64,000 bases of DNA, taken from the NCBI GenBank assembly GCA_963969345.1, contig OZ017766.1:682001-746000 (forward strand). Direction: 5' to 3'. Both the position numbers and the translations under genes were made by a program. The stretch is from Turbatrix aceti. Lineage: Eukaryota; Nematoda; Chromadorea; Rhabditida; Panagrolaimidae. The stretch's first letter is position 1. Each line of letters opens with the position of its first letter. The notes below the pieces were generated by a model. It saw nothing but the letters and a program-made list of their open reading frames with translations. It was not told the DNA's origin and searched no databases. Shown here in pieces: positions 63,020 through 64,000 of this stretch.

Positions 63020-64000
63020 TAACAGACACTCTGCGAGCCGATTTAGGACCAAGGTGGGGAGAAGGACACATCATTTTGACACTTTCAAATGTTTTGAGTC
63101 AGAGTTGTAGGCCTTCGGGGGAAAGGTCCAAAGCCGGGATATTTTAATTACTAAAATTCGGATTCACGAGATTCGGCTTCAGAAGTGTTTTTCATAAAAA
63201 ATAGTGCCCCGTGCTACGTTGGTTATGAGCAATTCCTCTTTTTTGCTTCAACTGACAAAAAGAGACGCGCGCGCGCGTAAAAGGAGTCATGTTTAAAAAA
63301 ATGCCCCGTAGCCAATTTTTGTTTTTTATGCTAGCGGTCACCTGGGTAGGCTTGGGCATGTCCCAAACATTGCTTTAAGTTACTTGTGTTTTATATCGTA
63401 TTATTTTGCCACGAGTTACGGCATTCCAACTTTTCAGTTTTTTCAAATGCCTGTAGCAATGCCCAAAATTGTCGGATTAAACGCGCAAGTGACTTATTAC
63501 AATCTTCAGGACATGATCAAACCTATTCAGGTAACCGCTAGCAGAAAAAACAAAAATGAGCTTCAGGGCCTTTTTTTAAACATGACTCCTTTTACGCGCG
63601 CGCACGCCTTTTTTTGTCAGTTGAAACTGTTTACACCCTTTTTTTGTCAAGTGCGCGCGATATATGCCCAAGGATGGTCACAAAAGTGTTACCACTTTTT
63701 TTTGTGTTTTTTATCCCAGACTCAGAAAAACATGCTCTACAAGAATATCTGAACCTCACTCCTCCCCCAGAAGGAATACAAATGCTGTAGCCCAAAATGT
63801 AAGGCAAAATGACGAAAAATTGCAGAAATCAATAATTCCAAAAAAATCTAAAGTTTAAAAAAAAATCTGAGTACACCAGTCGATTTCTCGTGCCAAGATA
63901 CCTCTGTATTCCAAAAATCAGATTTTTTGTAGCAAGTTGAAAATTTGACGTCAAAAACTTCCAGAAGCCGTAACTCCAGAATCCGGCTTCTAGAATTTTT
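63020..64000. mobile_element. TTAA fold-back element, family B left arm, continuing past the window
   Basis: Starts TTAACAGACACTCTGCGAGC and matches 47693-47900. From about 63230 it carries the shared core in both orientations (63280-63400, 63490-63590). From about 63830 it matches the family E fragment at 49440-49580, so the copy looks chimeric. The right terminus is beyond the window. Confidence 0.65.

Overview
The window is nuclear DNA from an invertebrate animal. The genes are split by many short introns (mostly 45-60 bp, TTTTAG/TTTCAG acceptors) and encode metazoan proteins: Mi-2/CHD4, neuropathy target esterase, FBXO45/FSN-1, CHERP, an epsin, an MFSD8-like carrier pair and a clan-3 cytochrome P450. 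A nematode is the most likely source. The reasons are splice-acceptor-like sequences directly 5' of several start codons, a same-strand cluster of housekeeping genes, and CYP and FSN-1 proteins that look nematode-like to me. The species cannot be named from sequence alone.

Layout. From 1 to 20.8 kb there are five minus-strand genes, in transcription order CHD4/Mi-2 (20769-14160), ELP5 (13789-8630), WDR3/UTP12 (8162-5041), CHERP (3833-1660) and PGAM5 (1439-488). They form a nuclear/housekeeping series: chromatin remodelling, tRNA wobble modification, ribosome assembly, splicing, mitochondrial phosphatase. Gaps are 221-468 bp apart from one widened by a transposon. I rebuilt the exons by hand for every gene except the 5' end of the epsin. 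Each join keeps frame and the summed coding lengths divide by three. From 20.8 to 34.6 kb there is only an epsin-like gene lacking its 5' exon (26094-27511), set among transposons. NTE/PNPLA6-7 (34612-39458) and FBXO45/fsn-1 (44494-45837) follow, also on the minus strand. From 50.8 to 61.8 kb there are two tandem MFSD8-like transporter genes on the plus strand (50808-52620, 57843-59952) and, convergent with the second, a P450 (60148-61828).

The rest is an unusually varied set of non-autonomous DNA transposons; I found no transposase. (a) hAT-like MITEs: nine insertions have 8-bp target duplications (eight perfect, one 7/8). Most are built from arrays of one short word that differs between families (GAGCCGAGC, GGCGAAGGC, CGGTTCCGGTACCCG, GAGTCGACTC and others). 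(b) Long fold-back elements end in TTAA and belong to several terminus families. (c) Palindromic elements end in ACTGCATGCG. Groups b and c share an internal module of about 100 bp despite unrelated ends. (d) A PIF/Harbinger-like MITE with TAA target duplication is nested in a hAT-like element. (e) A 234-bp solo LTR has a 5-bp duplication. Insertions repeatedly land on the termini of older elements.

Limits: family calls rest on recalled protein signatures, not searches. Intron borders are manual. Repeat borders are exact where a target duplication is quoted and approximate elsewhere.
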